Origin: Akebia trifoliata
Lineage: Eukaryota > Streptophyta > Magnoliopsida > Ranunculales > Lardizabalaceae
Direction: 5' to 3'
Length of the DNA stretch: 64,000 nucleotides
Assembly (NCBI GenBank): GCA_017979445.1
Contig: CM030716.1
Coordinates: 10,229,974 to 10,293,973 of the forward strand
A program made the position numbers and the translations under genes. The notes below the pieces were generated by a model. The model was given only the letters and a program-made list of their open reading frames with translations. It was not told where the DNA came from and ran no database searches. This document shows positions 13,726 to 25,900 of the stretch, in pieces. Numbering within the stretch: position 1 is the first letter of the stretch; every line of letters starts with the position of its first letter.

Positions 13726-14064
13726 TTTAATAATTTGTTTATTATTCTTAATTTCATATAAATACAAATACATAAAACGTTTTAGTCTTTTTAGTTTCCC
13801 TTTATATTTGTAGTTGAAAAATATATATTTTTTAAATTTATATGATTTTATATTTTTTGAACATTACTCATTTGAAAATAAGGCATGTGTTCAGATCGGA
13901 TTTAATTCACATATTTATTAATCCATTCAGATTGGATCGGGTGCATATTTAAAAAAAATTTGGATCAATATTGGAGTTGTACCAATTTGGTATCGAATCG
14001 ATTTGTTGTGAATCCTGCAGTAGACAAGGGACCTGGCCCGTTTCTTGGCTTTGCCCAGGTAATT

Positions 14065-14125
14065 AAGGGTGCGCCTTCACTGGTGGCCCCTCAAGAATTA
14101 ATGCTCATACTGGGTATCAAACTTG
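14065..14125 (-). mobile_element. SINE-like fragment
   Basis: Contains AGGGTGCGCCTTCACTGGTG followed by GCCCC and TGCTCATACTGGG. This matches the reverse complement of the start of the element at 36878-37070. It is a truncated relative of that element. Confidence 0.45.
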
Positions 14126-15041
14126 CATTATTACTAAAAACCGAAAGTAATATTTTGATTATAACCTGAATATCCAATTGAATCGTGACCCAATGACATG
14201 ATCCTCGAGTGCAGTAGTCAATGTCTACTCCAATTTATGAAATTGCAAATTGTTTTATTAGTGAAAAAAAAAACTAAACAGGTCGATTTTTTTACTACTT
14301 GGCACCGATAAACTAATGCCCTCACCAATACATGTTAATAAACTTAAAATAAAATTAATTAATAGTACAACATAACCTTTTCACACTTGAAGATTACTTG
14401 TTCACTAATACATAATCATAGACTTATTTTTGAAATATGTTTTGCTTGACGTGTTTATTAGTAAATATTATTTAAAGAATATAGTCATGACTCATGATTG
14501 TATATTGTTCATGTTGTAATAATTATTCCTTGCGATGAGTAATTGATTAGGATAATATGGCATTACGACACTCCTATGATTCTATTATGTAAGATATATA
14601 AAATTTGTCTAAGATGATTAAATCTACGAGACGTGATTATAACCATACCTTCTTCATCATCATCAACACCAAACATTGAATGATCTTGTACGTCCGTTCA
14701 ATTTTATTGAATTCCCCATTGTATCTGATGGACCCCAATGAAGTTTATTTCTCTGCGAATATGTTGAATATCAATGGTTAGTTGGTCTTTTAAAAACTTC
14801 AACTTGCATGTTCATTCTAACGGTGACACGATTGACTTTCATCCAATATGTATAAACTTGTGTTTCCCTTGCTAAACTAAATTCGAATTGGTTTGAAAGA
14901 AACTATTTTGCGATATTGTTCATAGAGGGTTCGTCGAAAACCAGAAACTAATCAATTTGCAAACCCAATCATTTAAATTTGCTGAATTTTTTTTATTGGA
15001 TTCGGTGAACTAAATGGTGAAAGATACAATGTTTTTTTTAC

Positions 15042-15402
15042 TGAGAAATTTACCAAAATGGAGAACTTTTCATATTTATTTATCAAAATAGAGCACTATA
15101 CATCTTATTTTCAAAAACGTTAGTCAATTGTTTTCATAAATATTTTATTTAACCAAAACGGTAAAAACAGTAATTTTCATATTTATGCTATCGAAAATAT
15201 CCTTTTCTGATCTCATGTCAAAAGGATCTTTCCAATAAAATGGTATTTTCGGTAGTAAAAATATGAAAATTACTATTTTTACCATTTTGATAAAATAAAA
15301 TATTTCTTAAAATGATACATTACTGTTTTCAAAAAAAAAGATATACAGTTCACCATTTCGAAAAACAACCGATATGTCGTGAATGTTTTGGTAAATTTAG
15401 CT
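15042..15402. mobile_element. Foldback MITE
   Basis: The ends are inverted AATTTACCAAAA (left, near 15047) and TTTTGGTAAATTT (right, near 15390). An inner inverted pair runs from CGGTAAAAACAGTAATTTTC (about 15163) to its imperfect complement at about 15257-15290. AT-rich, no coding capacity. Confidence 0.6.
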
Positions 15403-15871
15403 TTTTTATTTAATTTAGAAATTCAATTATACTTCCCCATCCTCCAGACACATGAATACACAAACACCACACCAGAAGGAGAGGAGGAGGAAGAGAATCA
15501 AATTTAGAGGGAAAAAAATTGGTGCAACACTTTTGTTTTCTTTTAAAATCATAGTTGTATGGTAACTTACATGCTTGAAATATGTATATAAGCACAAGCG
15601 AGGCGGCCAACAAATCAAGAAATGAATTATCTTTACCTACCCCTACGATTACGAATAAGTTAATTCTAGAGTGGCGAATTGCCTACCCAAATTCCAACCA
15701 AGTGAACCAGATAATATAGGTCTCAACTATCTAAATCAACTCTCTTAGTTTATTATCTATTGAAATTACTTCATTTTCTTGATTACGTTCGCTTCTAATT
15801 TTATAACCTTCCCTTAAGTTGTATAAATTTACAACACTCTTAATTTATTTTATTACAATCCTATACTCTTA

Positions 15872-16525
15872 CCATGTATTCAAATTGAAAGAAGAGAAAA
15901 TAAATAAATTTCTCTCTACTTCTCTTGATTGGATTGTTAAGTAGGGAGAGAAGGAAAAAGAATTGGAGAGGAGAGAAAAAAAAATGTGAATTTTCTCTCT
16001 CCAAAAATGGAGAGAAGAGAAAACCCTTTAAAAATATTTTATAATTTCAACGTTGCCCCTAGATTTCTTTTAAGATATTTAAAATTTCGAAGTTGTCCCA
16101 AGTTCTCTTTGTGAATTCAAACATGGTAGTTAAAAATTGAATTTCTATGCTTGGATTGAGAGAAGTGGAGAGAAGAGAAATTCATTAAAAGAAGAGAAAA
16201 GAAGAAAAGAGACGAGAAGAGAAACTCATTTTCTCTCCATCATGTTTAGATTGACTAGAGAGTACTTGGGACAATTTTAGAATTTTAAAATATCTTAAAA
16301 AAGATCTAAGAGCAGAATTGAAATTATAAAATATTTTAAAAGGTTTTCTCTCCACTTTTTGGAGAGAAAGAAAATTCATCTTTTTTTCTCTCTTCGTCTC
16401 CCCATTTAACAATCCAAACCAGAGAGATGGAGAGAAACTCATTTATTTCCTCTTCTCTTCTCTCCATTTCTCTCAATTCAAACACATCGTTAACGAGCTT
16501 TTCTTCTCTCAATTCAAACATAGCC
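15872..16525. mobile_element. Large GA/CT-rich foldback element, Harbinger-like
   Basis: About 250-bp arms are inverted copies of each other. Left and right arms both contain, in order from the end, a TGTTTGAATTGAGAG-type end, GAGAGAAGAGAAA runs, a TTGGATTGTTAA block, a CTCTCTCCAAAAA block, ATATTTTATAATTTCAA and GTTGTCCCAAGT. TTA flanks both ends (15869-15871 and 16526-16528), the target duplication of PIF/Harbinger elements. The left end seems to lack the terminal GG seen on the right. Long open frames here are by-products of the purine-rich composition. Confidence 0.7.
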
Positions 16526-16986
16526 TTAAGGGTAGGCTTGTTTCCTCGTTTGTTGCTGATTTGGCCTTATTAACCCGGATGACCCTTACAAAAAAAAAAA
16601 CTCCAAAAGATCTGATCAAGATCTTTACAAACACCTAACGTATGAAAAGCAATCTAAAATGAACTTATTTAATTTACTATTAACTCAAGAGTCTCAGACA
16701 TTATAAGGAATCTAAATCTACATGCATGACCAATAGCTCCATTACAGGCTCAAAATTTGCTATAGTTTTTATTTTATTTTATTTGCTTTAGTTTCTGTAT
16801 AAACTTGTAGCTGTTCTCATGTGTGTCAATATTCCTGCAGAAACAACACAAGATTTGAGAGAAATTTTGAAGTAATTTGAGAACATTAGCTAAACAACTG
16901 CAGCTCAACATAAGTAGAAAATAAATAAATTTACGCTCTTTACTTGTGTACTTACACGTCGAAAGTGGAGTCATCATACATGGGCA

Positions 16987-19900
16987 TCAAACCAACATTG
17001 GGCTTTGTTCCAACACTTCTTTTCCAGTAACACCATCCTTCAAAGTTTTGAAGTAGATATCGTAATCCTTCTCAGGGGGAGGGTTTTCAGGATCCACCGT
17101 GAATGGCTCACTGAATGGAATGACACTTTTAACCTGCAAACGAAAACAAGTCGTAGACTTTAATACCTAATACATTTTAAGCTCAAGTGTTCTCCGCTTT
17201 AAGCCTAAATATATAAAGCACATATTAGGTTGTTGTCCTTTGTAACCATTTGGTACAGGATTAATGAACCATTCTATGACTCACAGTGGATTTTAATGTA
17301 ATTGAAATTGGAAACAATGGGACAGTTCTGGATTCCATTTTATTGGAATTGATTAGAATCAGGTCTCTTCAAACCGAGCCAATTGAGAGCCAAAAATCGT
17401 TGAAAGAGAACAAAAAAATTATGAATCCTGTTCTGATTCCATCAGTTTGAGGAGTGGAATCAGATCCAATCAAATTTTACTTGGATTCAGAACCGACCAA
17501 TTGACACCCCTATTGCATGCTAATATGCTATGTAATTTTTGGCCATCTGTATTTTCTTTACTTCAAAATTATGTGATATTATGAAACAAACAATGCTAAA
17601 TGGAAACCAAAGTATAAATGTTGAAAGGTGCATAAGAGTGTGACCTCAAATGTCTTGTCACGTGCATATGGGCTTTCTAGAGCGGCAACACATATGCGAG
17701 CAACCTCTTCCCTTGATATCTTCCCCTGTGAATTGACAATGTTCTTGTCAGAAATCTGAGGTAATACGTAAGAGTTTTCTCTTCGGTTGAAAATTAAATG
17801 TGACGAAATTGCTATTTAAACCTAAAAACAACTACCTATAGTGCTTCCACCCAGTAAGCAAAAGCTCCCTGATTAGGTGGCAAAGATGATCAATCTAACA
17901 TGCTCCACAGGAGCCCGAGCTTAATATACATTACAAATAATGCTTACTGACTAGGGCTGTCAATGGATCGGATTAGGGTTGATTTGGTACCAATCCAATA
18001 AGGATCGGATCGGGCCAAATTCGAATTTATATACAAAATCTAAATAAACTTCACAAATCTCAATAAATATATAATGTAATTTATATACTTTCTAATATAT
18101 TATTGGATCAGGAAATGGTTGATCCAGATCCGATCCAATAAGATATCGGATCGAAACCTTATCGGAATCCTAAACATCGATCCAGACCTGAAGTTATCAG
18201 AACGGATCGGGTCTGATCTGATCTGATCCATTGACAGCCCTATTAACAGATGAACTATAGGAAAACAATAAATAAAAGAACTTGGAAATGTGAATACCAT
18301 AATATTGTCTCCCTGGTCGAAAATGAGATCAGCTCCAGCCGGTTCCTCAGTTAATGCACAAGGCCTTACAATTGTATAAGAAATTCCACTTTCTCGGATC
18401 ACATCCTCTCCCTGTTGTAAAATTTAACTCAATTAATGAACAAAGAGGTGCCACTATCATGATATATGGATACTAAATAATTCACTAGGTATTAAAAAAA
18501 AAGGAGAGAATTATACAACACATACAAACATATATTCTGAACAGGACAAAGCTCCACAAAAAATGCTCCCTACCCCGCCACAAAAGATTTTCCATGTTTA
18601 TTTGAGGTGTAATGGTTTTCTGACACCCCCTCTGACACGTGCTCCCTGACATGGCATGTGCTAGAACCATATAATTTTTTTTCCTTGGGATACACAACTG
18701 CACATATTTATGGGGATGTGCAGTTGTGTATCCCGAGGGAAAATTCTATGGTTCTAATCCATGCCATGTCAGGGGGCGTCAGAAAATCACAACTCTTATT
18801 TGAGGGGTATATGATAGAAAATAAAATTTCTTTATATTATTCCTCTCTAAGCCATGATTTTCTGACTCGAAAATCTTCACTCAGTCAATACTTGGTTGAC
18901 GTGGCAAGGACACGGAACCATAGATCTTTTTCTTCGGGATACACCAGGAAAAGAATCTATGGTTCTGTGCCCTTGCCACGTCAGCCAAGTATTGACCGAG
19001 TGAAGGGTTTCTAGTCAGAAAATCATTATTCTTCTTCTATAAGGGTATTTTGACCACTCTAAAAGGCTCGTCACTTGATTATTTGAGGGTCGTTTTCACA
19101 CTTCATAATGGAAAATACTCTTTTTTTCTCTTCATATTTAGCTTCTCCTTTGTAATCATGTACTTAATTTTTGGAGTGTTTACTCTTTCTTACAGATCTC
19201 TGGCCAAATTCGACAAGGTCTACTAAAAAATGAGGTAAAAAGATATGTATCTAAATAATTCCACCAAATTCTTTACAAATTTCTATATCAGACACTATAT
19301 TTCGGATCTAAAAAACACCAATTTGAACATATCCATCACCATCCAATCAAAGAATTAGGTGGTTCATGAGAAGAACAGCCTGACAATAGTTGTATAATTC
19401 CATATCCAAAATTCCACTTTTTTATCCTAATATATAATGAAAGAAATAAAATGCATAGAGAGAGTACAAGACCTTCAACTTGAACGTGAGAATAAAGTCC
19501 AACTCCTTATTCAACCGAACAGCAGGAGGTTGTTTACTTAAATCAAGTCCAGGCCTGTCAGGTCGGGTAACTCCCGCAGAGCTCACATGTACAAACCTAT
19601 AATCAACATAACCATTTCAGATGATGAAAAATGGAAATTTTGTATAATAGATAATCATTTTCAGGAATTTATAGAGCGAAAACCTTGGAGTGATCGGGTC
19701 TTTTATATACGCTTGTATGGTTGATACTGGAAGCTGAAATGGGCCTTCGGCAAAAGTAGGATTCAGTTTTCCGTCATATTCAAACTTGCTGAACATAAGC
19801 TGGAGAATATTTGATGGGATCAATAACACAAGCACATAATTAATTCATGAAGCGGAAAAGAAAAAAAAAACCTAGCAAAAACAAAACAATTGAATATAGA

Positions 19901-22900
19901 AGCACACCTGCAATGACATAATCTTGCTTGGATCAAAGGGTGGAGCGTCAAATACAGTCCGAGCTCGAAATATAGGCTTTAAAGTAGAAAATGGCAAGCG
20001 TATCTGAAGCAAAAAAAGACAACAAATTGAAATAATAGTTATTGCTAAAACAAAGCATGCTAAGTCATTGAACACAAAGCAATAATATTACTTAAAAAAA
20101 AAATTACTTACTGATTGCCATTGATCTTTTACGGTGTCAAAGCCTGTTGTATAGCCCACAGTGTCCCAATTAGGGCTTGTACGAACAATAAGTTTATACC
20201 GCCGTCCATCACCTTTAACTCGCAATTCTAGACCATCATATGCAGAAAGATCCTCAGGCACAGAAAAATTCTGAAAATGGACAAAAATTATGTTTTAAGT
20301 CCGATCCGGTGATCCAAGTAATACAAATCAAAGGGCTTAGAGAGATTCATACATAGTAACAAATAAAAATGGATGGATATTGTGTCTAATCAACTGGAAA
20401 AGGTCAAAAGCAGCAATCTTGGGAAAACATTTACTTTGTATTTTTTTACTACACAAACAGTAGAAGTTTGATGATTTATGTTCTTGAGACACTTCTTTGA
20501 ATAGTTGAATAAACTAAGAAAGTAATCTATCAGAACCAAAACATATTTAGTTGGTAATGTCTCTAACAAATGGGTATTTGTGAGCTATGGCACCAGAATC
20601 ATTCAAATTCCCAGCATACCCCACTCTTCCGACTATTTTTCCTTCTACAAGTTTGTCAGCCAATGATGTTGTGTTCATCTTTTTTGGAATAGGTGCCTAA
20701 AGATCTTTTAGGCATTCTTCATTCAGAAGTGAGTAACAGCCCATCCAATGCAAATAATGTGTTTGGTCTGAAACAATCCTCTTGTACTTCGTTCACAACA
20801 CAGCTGAAAACGGAACAGCTGGTGTGGTTAAGTGTGCATTGTTGAAATATTTTGATATTTATTTTGCATTAGGGGAGTCACAATGTATCGTGATTCAAAA
20901 AAAAATTGTTTTACATAGGTAGATAACGCAGATATAACAGTAACACCTAGAACCTGTTTTATTTTTTGGGGAATAATGGCGTTCAGTTATTGCGTCATTT
21001 ATTGTTCACAATGTCATAATTTATAAAAATAATGACCGTTATGACAATACGTAGCACTTATCATACCATTTCCATTTTGCAAAAGAGAGAAAAAATGGTT
21101 TTCAAACTTCAATAATTGTCGTTACTTACTTGTTCTGAGCATAATGTTGATATCAACTATTATATCAGTTGTTTATGTTCAAAATTCAAATTTAATTTTG
21201 AAACATGCTTTTTTCCAAAGTCCAAACACTTTTTAATATTGCAGTGGGACCATTGTCATGTAAAGCCGCACTGCTAATGTTACTTTGGAAATAACAGTAA
21301 CGACCACTACACAACCAAATAATATTATTTGAAACCTTGGGATATTACCCAATGCAAGATTGTATGATCCCATCTCCTTCAATGAAGATTGCAACTTGTT
21401 GGACTCGGTGTGATGATGGTCCAACCCCACCTGGTCCATTGATAGCTGTAAGTAACCTTGATGAAAATAGGTTACGTGTTATAACAACTTCAATGTAAGC
21501 AGATCACGTGTGAACCAATACAGGATTCTGAAATAAATCAGCATTTTGATGTATCCTAATAATCCCGTCTTTGAGGAATAATTCAATTGCAGGAGACTTG
21601 TGCAACAAATTGATCCTACTTAACAGTTGAAAAACAGTGGAGTGTTTTGGATTTCAGTTATCCATTGATCAAGTTACAGGAGAAAAGTGCCAAGAAGTGG
21701 TACAGATTCCACAATTTTCACTCGACAAAGCTTTTATTTTAGTATTGATTGAATGTTTAAGAATTATAAAAATAAAAATAAAAACTCAATAATATCAATT
21801 TCATACCCTAATCATGAAACACTATAGGATAGGAATCATAGAGAACTAAAATCAAAACATCTCAGGCTTACCCTTGTTCTGATACTAGTAAACCCACCAT
21901 TGTTTGCAGTGGAAACAACACCTGAAGGAAAGCAAGAGAAAGACTTTCAAACAAAGAAAATTAAAACCATAACTTCATCAGAAACCCATACAAAGTCTCT
22001 GTCATATAAAGAACCTAACAAAAAAATACGCATAATATAAAAAACTCTTCAGGTACCAAAAATACAAACCTTTGAAAATCCCAGCTGGTCCACCGTTTTC
22101 ATTGCCGGTCGGATCAATTTGATAATTACTTTCACTAACTCCTCCCATGACAACATCATCTAAAGCACCCCACGCCAGTTCTTTAGATGAATTATCTGCA
22201 CAATGGAAACTAACTATAAGAGATGTACACAGGACAGAAAACAATGACACTTGGAACGAGTTTTTGAAACTAGAAAACTATTATAAACTCGAGGTTTTAA
22301 ATATCAGGGAAGTTGCTCCTTGGTATAGTCAGGTGCAACTTGGAACATTCATCTCGGTATCGGAGAGTACCGATAAGAATTGATCATAAAAGGGATTCAG
22401 CCAAATCAATCAATTTACAATAAATTCTACAATAACCCTGTAAAGTTTGAAGCATGTTTGTTGAGTTTAGTCCCACATCGGACACTCATTGCCTTGTCTC
22501 TGTCCTTATAAGCTCCTGAACCTCTCCACTCATTGCCAATAGGTTTTGAGTTGGACCCCCAAACTTATCATGGTATCAGAGCGGGCCTTTCTCTCCTCCA
22601 CGTCACCCAGTTCACATCTTCACATGCTTTGGCCCAGTCCGGCCCACACGCGTGGGGGTGTGTTGAGTTTATTCCCACATCAGACAATCATTGCCTTGTC
22701 TCTCTCCTTGTAAGCTCCTGGGCGTCTCCACTCATTGCCAATTGGTTTTGAGTTGGACCCCCAAACTTATCAGTGTTGGCCAAGTCTGTCCCAACTCAAG
22801 AAGGCTTCAGCGTTGGAGAAGTTATGCATCGAAACCAAGTTTTGATAGCATATAAGCTTCCACCCTATATTTAAAATGCAAATGGGAAAATGTATATATA

Positions 22901-25900
22901 TAGAAAGGTGAATGGGTTAACGACAGCAAAGTCTCTCTGTTGATTAGAATGATTGGAGCAACCTACAACAATGGTAAATAACTTCAATAGGTTCTGCAAC
23001 TTCAATGGGTTCTTCTCATTTTAAAGATTCTTTGGACAGCATCCGTTCAAAAAGCTTTCAAATTCCCATAATAGGACTCCAAAAATAAGAATCTTTACTT
23101 ATTCAACACTATGGATGTATATCAACATTTTCCAACAGCGATAAAGAATGTACCTTGAAATCCAAATAGCAATTTTCCATTTTGAAGTCCAACGCTCCCC
23201 TTCACAGCATTAATTAAATTTTTCATCCCAATGTACTCCACCATTTCAGGTGAATCGCCTTTTATCTACTAGCACAACCAAATGAAGCATCAATTTAATC
23301 ACAAACCGTATGCTTGAAGAATATAGAAGAATCGAGGAAAGGAAATCGAGTGCCAAAATTGAAATTTCTATTAAAGAACAACTGACTCCTGACACAATAT
23401 AGGCAATCATTTCACCACCTCTGGTTCAAAGAACTTGATTCCCTGTATAAACACCAAGAGATTTGAATGTCAGAGTGGAAAACAAGAATAATAAATAAAT
23501 AAAACCCATTGACATACTTCTAAAATGTGCTTTCAAACTTAAAGGGAAAACAAGAATTAAGGTTCAAGATAATGTACTAGTTTAACTGTCGTGAAGAAGA
23601 AACAAATAATAAGCTCAGTTTGTTTGATTAAGGCCGAGACACATACTTGGCTGTATTTTGCTCTTTCAGGTGTGTCCCCTTCCTTTGGGCCAACAATGAC
23701 AGATGCCACACTAATGACTTTTTTCACTCCTTTGAAGTACTCTGGAGCTAAAGTGCTCTCCTTAGTAATGTCTCCAACTACCTAAAATAATACGATACAA
23801 AATTAAGAGTTTCTTTCAAAATTGGAAAAATGCAAATAATTGAGACAAGCAAAAACCTACGCTCACCAAATCAATGTCCGGACCTAGCATCCTTCTTGCT
23901 TTCTCTTCATTTCTGACCTGAAAGATTTTTTCATGTGAGGAGAACACTTGATGGAAGGAAATGAGACACTAGTTAATAAGTCCATGGTTCAGACTTCAGA
24001 GTATCATTCCATCTAAGGATGTCTTAACCGAGACATTCTTGATCCAATATAGTACCAATCTAAGGCATAGGGGGTCAGTATCAACTTATACCATAAGACT
24101 AGTTTATATAATTAAACGTTATCAATGAGTCGAAGTAGTATTATTTTCATTAAACATCATATTTTAACTTTTGTCAACTATTAAAAAAGAATTAGTACAA
24201 TGAATCTTCACATCTTTTTGTAACAAAATCCATCGTAAATTTTCAAATATTATTGTGTTGTCTGGATTGAATCATCTCATTCTGTCAGCTGAGTCGAACA
24301 AGGCCAAGAATTTAAAAATGGTATAAAATTTCATGATGTTTTTGTAACTTCTTTTTCTTACCGACATATGGGCAATCTACAATCCAAGTAAAACACTCAA
24401 ACTACAGGAAAATATAGTAATAAAGTTTGGATTCTGTAACTATTCTGTGGGGGTTCAATTTGATTAATTCGGATATTTTGCGAAGTTTTGTAATAAAAAG
24501 TCAGCAAATTTTCAGAAATTATACAAAATATTTTGTTTGGTTTTCTTACCAAAACCGAAACCCTATCTTCTTCTTGATGTTTTAATTTTTTGAGGTTAAG
24601 AGTAAAAATGTTATCATATTCCACGCTTAATTGAGGAATCATCGATTAATTCTCCGATTTAATTGCTAACCCATAATTCGGAGAATTTGACGATTTTTTT
24701 TTTCAATTCAGATAATTTTTTGACATGCAAGAAAAAGGGAAAAAACCAGGTAAGAGAAGAGTACCAGTACTCGGACAGGTGACCCTTTCTTGCGCAAGAC
24801 ATCAACTACTCTTCGCCCAACACCACCAGTGGCTCCAGTCACTAGGATTACATCAGAAGTTCCCATTTCCTTTACCGGTTCACTTGATGTTGAGCTTGAT
24901 AGTTTCTTAATCAGAGATTCAAAGAACTTCACAAATAAAAGGGTCCCATTAGGAACACCCATAACCAGTTCGAAAATTACAAACAAACTACAACAAATCA
25001 ACAGCAATTAAGTATACAATGTGTTGCAAAAACTGAAAAACAACTAGAATCGAAAGCAATATTTTAAAAAAATGTAAAAACAATCACATACAAACACATG
25101 AATCTCAAAGAATTATGGTGGTGTAGTATAGGAGAATTAAAGCCTGTCCATGGGTGAAGAACAATCAAAGTTTCTAATATACATGAATTTAAAAATAAAA
25201 ATAGGCATTATTGATGGTTTATTTATGAGTTCAAACCCCAAGTTCCCAATTAACAAGGACAACCAATACAGAAATTTATCCAAATTAATGAAAAAGATTT
25301 ACTCCACATTTCCAAAAATAAATAAATTACCCAAGAGTAGATGAACAATGATAAAAACTAGAGACAAACAATCTATTTTAAATCAATAACTGAGAAAAAA
25401 GAAATGGTGCCCAAACCTTAGCAGGATATAGAGGCCCATTAAAGATTGGGTGAAGAAGATCAAAGCTTCTAACATGAATTTAAAAAAGTATAAAAATAGG
25501 CATTATTGATGGTCTGTATATGAGTTCAAGTTTCAAATCAATAAGGAAAACCCAGTACAGAAATTTATCCAAGTTAATCAAAAACACTTACTGCATATTT
25601 CCAAAAAAAAAAACACACACTAACTGTAGATGAACAATGATAGAAATAGAGACAACAAATAAATTTTAAATCAGTAATTGAAAAAAAAAAATGGTGCCCA
25701 AACCTTAGCAGGAGATGGAGGCCCATTAAAGAAATAAATAGTCTTCAAAAATCTTCCCAAATCCCAACCTTGCTTTCCAGCTTCTGCAACTATGGACCCT
25801 TTATATGTTCTCAAAGACAAAGAAGTGGAAGTTTTCCTAATTGAGAATGGTCGTAGTCTATCATGAAGTTGAAGAAACTGTTTTGAATGTGGGGAAGAAG

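Noticed and set aside
13532..13813. Overlapping open frames on both strands with the same peptide
   Set aside because: They translate the two arms of the hairpin MITE, so the mirrored peptides reflect the inverted repeat.
16185..16521. Frames rich in Arg/Glu/Phe/Ser
   Set aside because: Composition artefact of GAGAGA/CTCTCT foldback arms.
18658..19014. 118-codon plus-strand frame
   Set aside because: It runs across two hairpin MITEs inside an intron of the opposite strand; no protein family recognised.
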